A model generated the notes under the pieces. The model ran no database searches. It was not told the DNA's origin and saw only the letters and a program-made list of their open reading frames with translations. From Undaria pinnatifida (Eukaryota > Sar > Phaeophyceae > Laminariales > Alariaceae): a DNA stretch of 64,000 nt. The position numbers and the translations under genes were made by a program. The stretch covers positions 3,907,000 to 3,970,999 of the forward strand of contig JABAKD010000029.1 in the NCBI GenBank assembly GCA_012845835.1, read 5' to 3'. How positions within the stretch are numbered: position 1 is the first letter of the stretch; the number at the start of each line of letters is the position of its first letter. Positions 54,318 to 64,000 of this stretch are shown here, in pieces.

Positions 54318-55176
54318 CTATCAGATAACAATCCTTCTCCGCTGCCATCACCATTTCCGTCACCAACTGCACTGGGTAGACGCCGGGCAGAGCCCATCAT
54401 CTTCCCTCTCCCCGCCTCCCCTCCGCCACCACTCCCACCACCTCCACCACCACTACCACCTCCACCACCACCACCATTTCCGCCACCTCCACCATCACCA
54501 CAACCACCACCGTCACCATCACCACCACCGCCACCACCGTTCTCGCCCCTCGTCGAGTCCTCAATTTTTTTCTTCTCGGACAGACCGTTTGTGGCGTGAT
54601 TTCTCCCCCCATTCTTATCGTCTCCCCTTCCCCCTTCCCGCTCCCCCTCCCTCTTCCCCCCTCCCTCTCCGGCAGCAAACCCTTCTCCTTCCCCCCGCCC
54701 CTCCCCTCCCTCCCCCCGTCCTCCTCTTCCCTCTTCTCCTGACGCCGGCCATAAACCACGACCACCACCACCACAACCACCGCCGCCACCACCGCCACCA
54801 CCGCCACCACCATCACCGCCACCACCGCCACCGTCACCACCATCACCAGGGTCGCCATGATCGGTGCTCTCTTCTCCCAGAGCGCGATCGGAAAGGCGTC
54901 GCTTTTTCTGGTCTTCCGCTTCTAAAGCGGCTTTCGTCATGCCTTCGCCGTCGGAATGGTGATCCTTAGCACCCAAGGCTATCGCATCACAACACGGACA
55001 AAAACGCGGTAGGAGGTGGGGGAGACAGGAAGGTGTCGAGGGGGGGGGGGGGGGGGGGTACTCATTTGTTGCTTGCCTTAGTTAGCCATTCGACCATTGA
55101 CCACGCACCCTTTTCGGGACGGAGCACCGTTGGTTGCTACTCCCAATAGAAACACATCCAGCACTTGGGCGCTCAT
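54318..55176 (-). CDS. Gene D: hypothetical Gly-rich protein, paralogue of gene A by its first exons
   Basis: Exon 1 (55176 to 55102) reads MSAQVLDVFLLGVATNGAPS then RKGCV. Gene A has MSAQTLEG... and the same NGAPSRKG-x-V end, and the bases before both ATGs also match. Exon 2 (54964 to 54318) follows CTAAG, starts DHHSDGEGMTKAALEAEDQK like DAHNSRLKSG of A, then has two (GGN)n Gly/Asp tracts with a Glu/Arg/Gly part between (GGKREGEREGGRGDDKNGG). It ends at a near-perfect donor GATAG/GTGAGAG (phase 2). Joining gives a continuous frame. Later exons are not settled (see 52183-52790). Without splicing, exon 1 meets a stop after 32 codons. The WKDRVVG repeats of A and B are not present. Function unknown. 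Confidence 0.5.
55020..55060 (-). repeat. Poly-C run in intron 1 of gene D
   Basis: About 18 C on the minus strand between exon 1 and exon 2, at the position of the C-rich intron 1 of gene A. Confidence 0.7.
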
Positions 55177-55189
55177 TATGACTCTTCCA

Positions 55190-55540
55190 TACATTACATG
55201 AACCATTATTGTGGCTTATCTTATCTCCTTCCTCTTTGGCCGTCTGCGGACACCACCCATCTCTAAGATAGCGATCGCTCTATCGTTACTATCTAATGTG
55301 CCACGCAAAGAGGGGGGGGGGAGTACTGCGCACTACTGCTGTTGATACTACTACGACGACCACTACTATTATGCTACTACTAACACTGAAAATACGTCTA
55401 CTACTACTACTACTGCTACAATGCCACGCTAAGTTACCGTGAAATAGCAGTACTGCGAATCCAACATCCGCTCTCAGTACCACTGCCTCCACCCTTATCA
55501 AAACGCCTGAACCAACTACAAACAACTTTCAACTCACACA
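55190..55540. other. Spacer upstream of gene D
   Basis: AC/ACT-rich, with (ACTACT)n around 55360-55415. The first 20 bp upstream of the gene D ATG match gene A. No promoter motif recognised. Confidence 0.4.
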
Positions 55541-55700
55541 GATCACCATGTATATCATACAGATCATATGGATCATATACATCATATAGATTATATAGAA
55601 CATGTAGATCATACAGATCATACATGTATATCATATAGACAATATAAATAATATATATATATCATACAGATCACATAGATCAAATAGATCCCATTGCTGC
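55540..55700 (+). repeat. Degenerate ATCATATAGATCATACAG repeat
   Basis: AT-rich loose tandem words. The following GTGCAGGATCAGTAAGCACG and CTCCCACCTGGCAACATGAG resemble the tail after the repeats downstream of genes A and B. Confidence 0.65.
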
Positions 55701-56105
55701 CGTTACCTTATGCTGTGCAGGATCAGTAAGCACGTGCTAGATCAATGCCGATCGTACGGCTCCCACCTGGCAACATGAGCTACTGCAGACCGTACACTCT
55801 GAAGCATCCGTACACAACAGCAGCCTACGCTGCTGGAGTAGGAACGGTGACCGCCGGTAGGGACAGCACGCGGTGTGGCTACTTACCACTGGAACCGAAG
55901 GATACGCCAGCCAGCGCTGGATGGCGAACACAATTGGACATTCAATTGACACACGGCATGCATGAAAATACGTGGAAGCGTGGTGAGCTTAAAGCCTTCG
56001 ATTTTTCCCCATCCGCCAGAGGATGGAAAAAAAAAACGAAAACGAAAAAAAACAAACTTTGTTTCGTAACTGTACGAGAAAAAAAAACGGTCAAGACAGG
56101 CTCAC
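55700..56105 (-). other. Region after the last sure PPIP5K exon
   Basis: The phosphatase exon either ends at the donor CCATCG/GTGAGC (56105) or reads through to a stop at 55942. A second frame holds IQRWLAYPSVP before CCAGTG/GTAAGT. C-terminal tails of this family are variable, so sequence alone does not decide. Confidence 0.4.
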
Positions 56106-59100
56106 CGATGGCAGCGCCGAGGGTAGCCTCCACCTGTGAACAGGTGAGGTCCTTGTGAAGCGGTACAAGAGGCGCCGCATGAAGGTGTTCCCCCTTCAGC
56201 AAGGCGTGCTTCACCACCCCTGGGCTGAAGGAAACTTCCACCCTGAAGCGAGCCGGGTCGTCCGGGTTCTTCGCAAACGGAAAAAAAAAAACGAACGGAA
56301 AGAACAAAAAAAACGAAAAAAAAAAATGTCCAGAGAAGAAAGAAATGCTCCAGACTACTGCAGAGTGTGCGTGCAAGAGGCAAAAACAAACACATACAGG
56401 AGAAAAGCAGGTGGTCGTGTTACGTGATACTATACCGTCTATCGACCCTAAATTTGCCGAACTCGCAGCTGACGTATGTAGAATATATATATTATAAAAA
56501 ATAAAATACGCTCCAGCTGTGAGATCGAATATTTTGTCGAAACTCATCTTTGCAAGCTGTGTGTGATACTCCAATCGCGCGTATTACGAGTTGTGTGTCC
56601 TCACTTAAAGGTATAGGTCGGCGACTCCCCTTGCAACTACAGTGTAGATATCAGGGTCAACAGGGTGATGTTAAGCAGTCTGTGCGCGGAAACTATAAAA
56701 CCCGTTTCTGAGGGGGACAAAATCTGACAGCTATATATATAATTGGCAGATCCCACGAGAAACGACAGGTCGTTTCATTATCATACCAGGTAACTACTAG
56801 TCGAGAATAATCCGTAAGACGTTATACCCCAACTGACCTTCTTGACAACAACACCAGAGGTCACAAGTGTCTTCTCCTCCCCCCCCCACCTCAGGCACAT
56901 GCCTCCATGTATATATATACGATATATATCGCATAGGGTTCAGCATTTCCCACTTTACAGGTTTTTCACGCTCGTCGATTTTCATCAAATTTTGCTAACC
57001 CTATCGCTCTGGCGTTTTCCCGCTCGTACATACCTTGCTGGTATCCTCGAACAGGCGCATGACGATGGTCGTCAGGTAGCAAAGCTCTTTCGTTCTGCTG
57101 AGCATTCGCTTAGCCTCCTCGGTGATAATGCACCCGGGATCGCCTATGTGAAATCTGCAACAGCAGCAACAACAACAACAACAAAAAGTTGGAATCGACA
57201 AAGAATGACAAAAAACGAACATACACAACACCCATTGACACCATGCCTGCTACCGTAGTGGCGACGGAACTATGCCGCGCATCTGCACCTACCTGTCGAA
57301 AAAAAAGACAAAAAAAAAACTAGACACCAGGCATACGTCACGAAATAAACACTGCCTGATCACGTTGTTCATGGTCACAACAACTCACCCCTGCACGATA
57401 GCAGTTTGGCGCTAAACCGGTGCGAATACAGCAAAGCAGCAACAAAATACCCCCCCAAAATATATACCAGGTATAGATAGTACTGAACCGCAATTAACTT
57501 GCCTGGCTACACTGACAACAAAAACATCCCCGCCCAATAGCACGTACCGCTAAAACCCAGTGAGTACAAACGCACTGGGAAGGGCAATGGGCGATTAATT
57601 AGCCTTTGAAGCTCGCGCCGCAACTTGTCCGGCGGCGCATAAACGCATGAAGAATACTGCGATAAACACACCCATCCACAAGAAGCCGGTGGCCGCGGTG
57701 GCGTATCAGGTTATCCTCGAGCCTGATATAGGTCAGTTTCGTGAGTTCGAATCCCCCCGAGTGCATACTCGGTAGTCTGATCTGGGTGATAAGTGGTGCA
57801 GTCGGTTTTTTCAGGCGCGAGTAGTGCGACGTATGTACCGGTGTGCACCTGGCACATCGTAGGCTGACTCCCAATATCATACTACACTTTTATATTTTCT
57901 GGCGGAGGCATGAATTGCGCCAGCTATCATCATGTACCGGTCGCCCCGGTGGCGTATCAGGTTATCCTCGAGCCTGATATAGGTCAGTTTCGCGAGTTCG
58001 AATCCCCCCGAGTGCATACTCGTATATATTCGCGGGGATTTTTTCTTGTGCACAAATTGACTTGCGGAAAGCGCGAGAGCGTGAGTTAGCAGCACTCGAT
58101 AAAAAATCGACGAGCATTGGGATTGCTGAACCCTATGCGCCATAAAAATTGAAGGCAAGATCGGGGGGGGGGAAGAGACGACACCTGTGACCACGGCTTG
58201 TCCAGAAGATGGAAAGTAGATGGGTGTGAGGAAAAAAAGAAAAAAAAAGGACAAAAAAAAAAGAAGCACGTTACGATAGAGGCGCGCCATTTTTTTTTGC
58301 CGCATTTTTTACGGACAACCGAGTCATCCCACGGTAAGCAGCAGATTCTAAGAACTTTCTGAGCTCCCAACATGAGCAAAACTGCAGCATATTTTAAGAA
58401 TTTTCTGAGCTCCCAAAATAAGGAACTGCAGCAGATTCTAAGAATTTTCTGAGCCCCCAACATGAGGAACTGCAGCAGATTCCAAGATTTTTCTGAGCTC
58501 CCAACATAAGGAACTGCAGCATATTCTAAGAATCTTTTGAGCTCCCAACACAAGGTAACAGCAGCAGATTCTGAGAATTTTCTGAGCTCCCAACACAAGG
58601 TAACTGCAGCATATTTTAAGAATTTTCTGAGCTCCCAACGTAACGTTTTCAATACATCAACCACCCGAAACATGACTTCAAAAGACACTCTTCGGTCGGG
58701 CAACCCGACCAACATTTATGTGCGCTGTTACGGAGATCTCTTGTTTTATTGTCAACAGGGGTAACCGCCTTTCGGTTCATAACCCTGGCAAATTCTTCGC
58801 CGAAAACGGTAAACGACAGCTTGAACTGTTCGCACGGGCCTAACGGTCACGGCGCAAAAATACAAGAAGAAAAAAAAAAAACACAATTGTGGTAAGAAAC
58901 TGGGAAACTTACGAGAAAATTCCGGTCACAATTTTGCAGCTATTTCTGGTGCTGATGAGGCCCGGTGCCATAACAAGCCACACCTCCGTCAACGTTTGGT
59001 CGAAAACAGCGTACGATAGCTCGGACCGACCGCACACAGCCCATGATGCGCTCACGTTGCAAAATAAAAAATAAGAAACGTTCACACCCTCGGCGATGAA

Positions 59101-62100
59101 GTTATTAATATGACGAAAAAAAACGAGAAACTTACCGCTAAAATTCTTGAAACCGTTCCTGTTGTGGATGATTAATAGTCCTGAGACAAACTATTAGGAT
59201 ACTCGTAAACCTATCGCGCTAACCGATAGCTCCACGCTCGAGAACCTCACTCGGCGCATATTACAATAGAAGTGGTTTTGGAATTTGACGGGGCTCGTTA
59301 ACCCAAAACCATCGGGGTAAAAAAAGGGCCATTTTTTGTTTGGTGGCCATGATTTGTCGTCGTACAGTATACTACTTCCTATACCTAGGCCATGGGATTT
59401 TCATCCGCGATAAAGCAGGTTTATTTCCTCTCCGAAAAAAAAAAACAGTTTTCTCCTAAATCGTTCTGCGATCACAGCGCTCCGGTTAGTGTTCCATGCT
59501 GGCCGTGTTGATGTCAAACTTGTCTTCTAAATCGTCATGCGATCACAGCGCTCCGGTTTGTTTTCCATTTGTGACCATTTTTGAGGTGAGGTGTGTGCTA
59601 TCCCAATCCCTGGGCACCCTCGGCTTAGGAAGTGAAAACATATATATATATATATATACAGGCTGGCTAACGAAAAAAAAAGAAACCCTCTCCCCCACGA
59701 ATGCCGTTCGCAATATCTAGTCAAATAGTGGATATTTTGTATGATACTGACTCCCATGACCAATGGAAGAACAGGGTGACATGGCCAGTGCTTTTTTTGA
59801 CGGCCTCGGGCTGTCTCTAGGAGCGAAACTCGTATCGACCAATGACAGAGGCCTTCAAATTTTTCAATTATATTAAGGCTTTTTCCACGCGGAGGTGAGA
59901 AAAAAAATGATCGCCGCATTTTGCACGATCCGGTTGGACGTGCTCCAAGGCATGTCTGTAGATTTTTTCGCGCAAAAAATCGAACATCTGACCTGCCTGT
60001 GTTCAACCTTACGCAGAATCTAGCGAAAAAACTGGATCATACACTAAAACCAAGTTATATGAAGGAAAAAATAACACGTATCTCACTCAATTTTACGCAC
60101 AAAAGTCCAAATGCCCGCGCCATTTGTGATAGACCCTGAACTTATGCACGTGTTCTACATGCCCATCCCGAGGCCTGACCTTCGGGTTGTTGTTGTTTTT
60201 GTTTTTTTCGCCGAAGCATTTTGGTCTAAGGTGGGCCACATTTTCCAAAAAAATTAACTGACAAAAATCAGGCCAAAAAAATAAATAAAAAAAACGACAG
60301 GTGAGGTTTTCGCAATGGCACATAGAAGACGTACACGCAAAATTTCACGGTCTGAATCGAAAAAACGGCGTGGACATTCGCCGGGGAATAAATTTGTTTA
60401 TTTTTACGTGAATCAACCTGTAGCTACGAGCTGGGCCGGCCAAGAAACCCCTAATCCGTCAGTGGGGCATATCTTTTGAACGACAGTGACCCACTGCAAA
60501 CTGAGCATATCCTCGTAATCAGCTAGATGCGGTGGTCATTTTAAGCCCTCCAGCTTGAGAATCTGCGAAGTTGGCACCGAAACAAGTGCTTGCCACTCAC
60601 GTTTCCTAGTTTGAGCATTTTTTTTCATGATCCGTTTGTGTTGCTTTTTCTAAAATTGCTCGAAATACAAAGTGGATGGAATTGGCTTAATTTTTGTGGG
60701 CATGTACATCTTGGGACGAGGAGTAGGGACATATGCTTTTCATTTCATGGGTCACTTTCGTTCGAAAGTTATGGATGAATCCCTGAATTATATGTAAATT
60801 TGTATGCAGAGGCACTTCGGTGGAAACTTGGCCACGCACCTCTCAATTTTTGAAGTTAGGACCTGAAATTTTGACATGTGATTTGAATCAAGCAAAAAAA
60901 AAAGTGCAAGTGAGATGCAAAAAAAAAAAAAAACGATGCACTTTTCCCCGCCTGAAGCTTCAGCAGAAATTTTGGGCCGACCGTAAGAGGACGATTTTTG
61001 GTTTCTTCTTTTGCATCCGACTTTGAATGTGTTGCTTTGCTTGCTTGAAATCACGTGTCAAAAATTCGGATCCAAACTCCAAAAATTGGGTGTGATATTG
61101 CGATATTGTCCCCATGAGGACCTCTTGCCCGGCCCAGCTCGTTTAAAAAAAATGACAGTCGGACGATTTTGGGTTAATGATCTGACCCACTCATGGAGAA
61201 AAATGGCCAACAAGTGCTGGTTCCGTCGTAAAAAGCGCCAGCATTGCACTATTTACTCTACTCCGAGCATAATAGGAGGTATATGTATGTGTTTCCCCCC
61301 CCTCAACGCGGGTTGCACAGTTTCCAGAGGCGCCTTTCCCGGCTTTGTTCCACAAATTGTACCAGATAAAGTACCGAATATAGTTCACCTTATAGCGTTT
61401 TTTTAAGCTGCTTTTTTTTTGTTCTTGAGTTTTTGTTTTGACAAATCACGAGAGAGGGCGTCGACCCACCCTAGCCCTAACGTTAACCCTGAACCCAACC
61501 CTAACCCCAACGCTAACCCTAGCCCTAACCCTAACCCCAACCCTAACCCTGACCCTGACCCCAACCCTAACCCCAACCCTAACCCCAACCCCAACCCTAA
61601 CCCTAACTCTAACCCCAACCCTAACCCACTCTGACCCCAACCCTAACCCTAACCCCAACCCTAACCCCAACCCCAACCCCAACCCCAACCCCAACCCCAA
61701 CCCTAACCCTAACCCTAACCCCAACCCCAACCCTAACCCTAACCCTGACCCTAACCCCGACCCTAACCCTAACCCTGACCCTAACCCTAACCCTGACCCC
61801 AACCCTAACCCCAACCCTAACGCAGGCTAGGGCTCCGACCCGAGCGAGGCTTCGCCGTGCGTTTTGTAAAAACTGATGAAAAAAAATGTGCGCACCACCT
61901 CAAACATCGAAATATATTTGGTACTTCATCTGGTATGATTTTGTGGGGGTGAGAACATCGCAAAAGGTTCGCAGAGCAAGGGTTCAACACCTTATAGTCC
62001 CGTTCACCCTGGCATTAGCAGGGGAGCCACCGACCTGTACACCCTTCGCGAGGGCAAACACAACCCACCCGGAAGCGCGCGCGATCGAAGTATCACTCAT

Positions 62101-64000
62101 CACACGCAGCTTGCGAACATGAGCTCTGCTCAAGATCCGTTTTCTTGGTCGATCTCAAAAGCATGGAGTGTATCCTTCCATTTGCCTTTTTACTAGCAGG
62201 TAGAAGAGAAGAAAGTACCTGAGAACATTGATGATGGTGTGCAGGTGGGACTCCGAGGTAAAATACAGCCTGGTCCTCACGCGCCGGCCTAGTGAACTTT
62301 CGGGGAGATCGTCGATGTTCCTCAGGTCGAGCTGGTAGCGCATGTCCACTTCGTCGTCCGATCGGGCGATTATACTGCCCGAGTCACATACAAAAAAGGG
62401 ATTTCGGGAGAGGGGGGAAGGGTGGGTGGCGGGTGGGGACGGGCTGTTTTACTAGCTGTGAAGCCACAGAAGAAGAAAAAAACGGGCGCACATGTGGGGG
62501 AGCTGGGGGGGGGGGGGGGGGGGGCGGGGGGGTACAGGGAAAGGGAGGGGCGGGCTGTTTAATCAGTTACTACGGCAGGCACACAGAAAATGGACACAAC
62601 GTATCTTGCATGAAAAAAAAAAACTGATGCCGCACACAAACAAGAACATGAAGAACCATACGCAAGCCACCTCAGGACCGCCGCAACACAAAAAACAAGA
62701 ACAAAACTCACCATACGTAAGCCATCTCAGAACCGCGGCAGCAGCGGCGGCACACGACGCCATGAACAACGACCAGCAACGCCAAATCTACACGAAAATA
62801 GCGTGTTTGCGAGCTACCAACCATGGCTGGGTAACGGAGTTGGACAAGAAAACATGTAGAGAACTAGTATTGAAACCGTCGAACGCCAAAAATTCAAGAA
62901 GGCCCAACCCAACCTCCCCCCCAAAAAAAAACAAAATTATTAGGTTGCTGTACAAAATATCTTTTTTTCCTACCATTATACATTACAAGTATTTCGAAAC
63001 CTGTATTTTTGGTGGGGTTAGTCGGCCAGCCTTGGGTGAATACGACGCTTGTCAGTTTCAATGCAGACTGATTCTACGATAGCCCCCCCCTAAACCAGCG
63101 AATATTCTTTAACGAACGTTTCGTGGCTGCTCGTTACGTGGAAGGATGCGATACGAAAAGTATATCTTCACATATTTTCTTGTTTGCGGAGGACTATCAA
63201 ACGATGGACGTCCGGGTGGTAAGGGGAACCGTGTTTCAGGAGATGCGACCGGGAGCTGGTTTCAAAACCGGCGATTTCGTTAAAGAAAAGTTAGGGGGGC
63301 TACCGTACAACGACTTTGCAATGCAATTATTCGACACGTCTTCATGACTTATCAGCCTGGATTGGTCGGTGCTACTTGCCTGGTTACTTACCGTGTGGCT
63401 TAATCGTTTCCTGCACATTGTTTCTCAAGAGTTTTGTCCCCCTTTTCAACGTGCGACACCCCCCCCCCCCCCCCTCCCCCCAATGCCTGCCTGGTTGGTG
63501 AAAACCCGACGTGCTCCGTCCCGGTATAGTAGGGATGCGAGGGTCTGTGGTCATACGACTACACGGCCGAGCACAAACTGAGTACACCCTCCCCCGCTCC
63601 CCCCTGCCATTTATTTCTTCGAACTGTTAAGTTTGTTCGAAACCGACCGGCGAATAAAATAAAAGTCCGAAAACGATACGGGGGAGGGGGGGGGGGGGTC
63701 CTACCGCCGAACGAAGACAAGCAGGATCGGATGGAGGGGGAAACAGCGACGATCACCCGTCGAGGCATCCAAGCGTCTCACGTGCACGCATAGATAGCTT
63801 CGCGACAATTTACAACGCAGCACAGTGGAGGAAACGACACTTCCCTTCCTCCTTTACAGATTGACAGGCCTACAGTAGAGGCAGGCTGCTTGCTCTACTG
63901 CTGTAGACGGTTTCATATTTTTTTCCAAAATCCGAAAAAAAATGTCTACGTCGCAAACGCCGTAAGACGACTCGCTCTACTCACAGATCGTCCTTGATCT
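56106..64000 (-). CDS. PPIP5K/VIP1-type diphosphoinositol pentakisphosphate kinase, 3' part (histidine-phosphatase domain end)
   Basis: Minus strand, running in from the right edge. Exons: 64000-63985 (partial, IKDD-), 62374-62219, 57154-57034, 56268-56106. All have GT-AG borders and matching phases (2, 2, 0). Joined they read ...DLIIARSDDEVDMRYQLD..., RRVRTRLYFTSESHLH, IINVLRFHIGDPG, TKELCYLTTIVMRLFEDTSK, NPDDPARFRVEVSFSPGVV and KDLTCSQVEATLGAAI. From memory these follow animal and plant PPIP5K/VIP1 closely (HVRTRLYFTSESH, KTKELDYMSYIVLRLFEN, DPKRFRIELTFS). The family makes 1,5-InsP8/1-InsP7 with an N-terminal ATP-grasp kinase and removes the 1-phosphate with this C-terminal domain; it signals phosphate status in the cytosol. 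The kinase part and the RHG motif lie outside. Introns are 1.6, 5.1 and 0.77 kb. A donor CCAGTG/GTAAGT at 55886 hints at a further exon; the stop is not settled. Confidence 0.88.
56503..56735 (+). repeat. Foldback-family module 1 inside a PPIP5K intron
   Basis: TACGCTCCAGCTGTGAGATC, CTTTGCAAGCTGTGTGTGAT, GTCAACAGGGTGATGTTA, AAAATCTGACAGCTATA. On the minus strand it encodes LAKMSFDKIFDLTAGAYF. It lies in the intron between the exons ending 57034 and starting 56268. Confidence 0.8.
56931..57012 (-). mobile_element. Worn SINE-A fragment
   Basis: The minus strand has TTAGCAAAATTTGATGAAAATCGACGAGCG (split here as TTTGATGAAAATCGACGAGC) and ATGCTGAACCCTATGCG, matching the middle of family A. Just past the donor of the PPIP5K exon at 57034. 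Confidence 0.4.
57689..57772 (+). mobile_element. SINE-A head only
   Basis: GCGGTGGCGTATCAGGTTAT ... GAGTTCGAATCCCCCCGAGT, ending at ACTCGG. The tRNA-like head without body. In the large PPIP5K intron, antisense to the gene. Confidence 0.75.
57939..58263 (+). mobile_element. tRNA-derived SINE, family A, full length
   Basis: GGTCGCCCCGGTGGCGTATC through GCGCGAGAGCGTGAGTTAGC to an A-rich tail with G interruptions. In the large PPIP5K intron, antisense. The head-only copy lies 170 bp upstream in the same orientation. Confidence 0.88.
58330..58643 (+). repeat. ~45-bp minisatellite, seven units
   Basis: GCAGCAGATTCTAAGAATTT, TCTGAGCTCCCAACATGAGG. Period near 45 keeps a minus-strand frame (WELRKFLKYAAV) open; no other coding sign. 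In the PPIP5K intron. Confidence 0.9.
58650..60820. other. PPIP5K intron sequence, no gene
   Basis: Contains a 138-bp-monomer piece (59255-59345), an AT run (59640-59660) and a direct repeat TCGTCATGCGATCACAGCGC / TCGTTCTGCGATCACAGCGC (59460, 59528). No conserved frame. Confidence 0.5.
60425..61150. repeat. Worn inverted-repeat structure in the PPIP5K intron
   Basis: CAATTTTTGAAGTTAGGACC ... TTTTGACATGTGATTTGAAT (60836-60890) is mirrored by the reverse complement of 61030-61095. ACGAGCTGGGCCGGCCAAGA (60429) is mirrored near 61125-61145. CTTTTGAACGACAGTGACCC (60470) is mirrored near 60745. Probably an old foldback-type element. Confidence 0.5.
61463..61828 (+). repeat. Interstitial telomeric repeat array (CCCTAA/CCCCAA)n
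   Basis: About 60 hexamers, mainly CCCTAA and CCCCAA with CCCTGA variants. On the minus strand this is TTAGGG/TTGGGG. It lies inside the 5.1-kb PPIP5K intron. Pro/Asn and Leu/Gly frames over it are artefacts. Confidence 0.95.
61950..62175 (-). repeat. Highly diverged foldback-family module 1
   Basis: Minus strand: GGATACACTCCATGC, GAGATCGACCAAGA, TTCGCAAGCTGCGTGTGATG, TCGATCGCGCGCGCTTCC, CAGGTCGGTGGCTCCCCT. Clearly related to ACACTCCAGCTGTGAGATCG etc. but with many changes. In the PPIP5K intron, ending about 45 bp from the exon at 62219. Confidence 0.6.
62376..63069. other. PPIP5K intron sequence
   Basis: G run at 62508-62533; ordinary sequence otherwise. Frames at 62492-63082 are unrecognised and lie in the intron. 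Confidence 0.5.
63070..63314 (+). mobile_element. MITE-like element, family 2, in PPIP5K intron
   Basis: TTCTACGATAGCCCCCCCC, TTCTTTAACGAACGTTTCGT ... GGCGATTTCGTTAAAGAAAA, GGGGGGCTACCGTACAACGA. Full length; antisense to the gene. Confidence 0.8.
63315..63984. other. PPIP5K intron sequence next to the edge exon
   Basis: C run (63460-63480) and G run (63683-63698). Nothing else. The donor GTGAGT for the edge exon is at 63984-63979 on the minus strand. Confidence 0.5.

Noticed and set aside
54397-54969. Alternative Val-rich (-) and His-rich (+) frames over gene D
   Set aside because: Shadows of the GGN triplet tract. The Gly frame is preferred because it continues into non-repeat sequence with splice sites and homology to gene A.
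58086-58715. 209-residue minus-strand frame with WELRKFLKYAAV repeats
   Set aside because: The 45-bp minisatellite keeps the frame open; it then runs into a SINE. It lies inside the PPIP5K intron.

Overview
The window is eukaryotic. It has GT-AG introns, a recognisable multi-exon PPIP5K/VIP1 (inositol pyrophosphate kinase/phosphatase) gene, tRNA-derived SINEs, short-LTR retroelements, MITEs, a TTAGGG-type telomeric array, and many long G/C homopolymers and microsatellites. Few genes sit in a lot of repeat. GC-rich exons beside intronic poly-C tracts, (GGGA)n arrays and TTAGGG-type repeats suggest a large-genome stramenopile, perhaps a brown alga. That placement is inference and rests on no marker gene.

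Layout. 0-0.8 kb: the 3' end of an unrecognised + strand gene whose last intron holds a small LTR element (TRIM). 1-5 kb: MITEs and a 0.7-kb foldback element. 5.3-8.0 kb: gene A, a three-exon hypothetical gene with three 41-codon tandem repeats in its last exon, followed by a degenerate AGATCACG repeat. 8-25 kb: MITEs, SINEs, a Ty3/gypsy integrase fossil with short LTRs, and long stretches with nothing recognisable. 25.1-29.3 kb: a Gly-rich exon (C) and gene B, a diverged paralogue of gene A with the same intron layout, intronic CAA microsatellite and downstream repeat. 29.3-37 kb: minisatellites and microsatellites. 37.4-46.4 kb: a modular repeat complex ending in a 4.4-kb palindrome with 1.6-kb arms. 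47.5-50.8 kb: satellite-like tandem repeats. 52-55.2 kb, minus strand: an Ala-rich candidate coding region and gene D, whose first exon matches gene A. 56.1-64 kb, minus strand: the 3' part of the PPIP5K gene, entering from the right edge, with a 5.1-kb intron that holds an interstitial telomeric array and SINEs.

Genes A, B and D are linked by homologous exons (D-x-H at the start of exon 2; exon 1 ending GAPSRKG-x-V in A and D) and look like a local family of unknown function. PPIP5K is the only gene whose biochemical role can be named. Most of the rest is mobile DNA and tandem repeat: at least four MITE-like families, two tRNA-derived SINE families, one TRIM/gypsy lineage, one modular foldback family and about ten tandem arrays. 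No CRISPR, rRNA gene, intact tRNA gene or intact autonomous transposon was seen.
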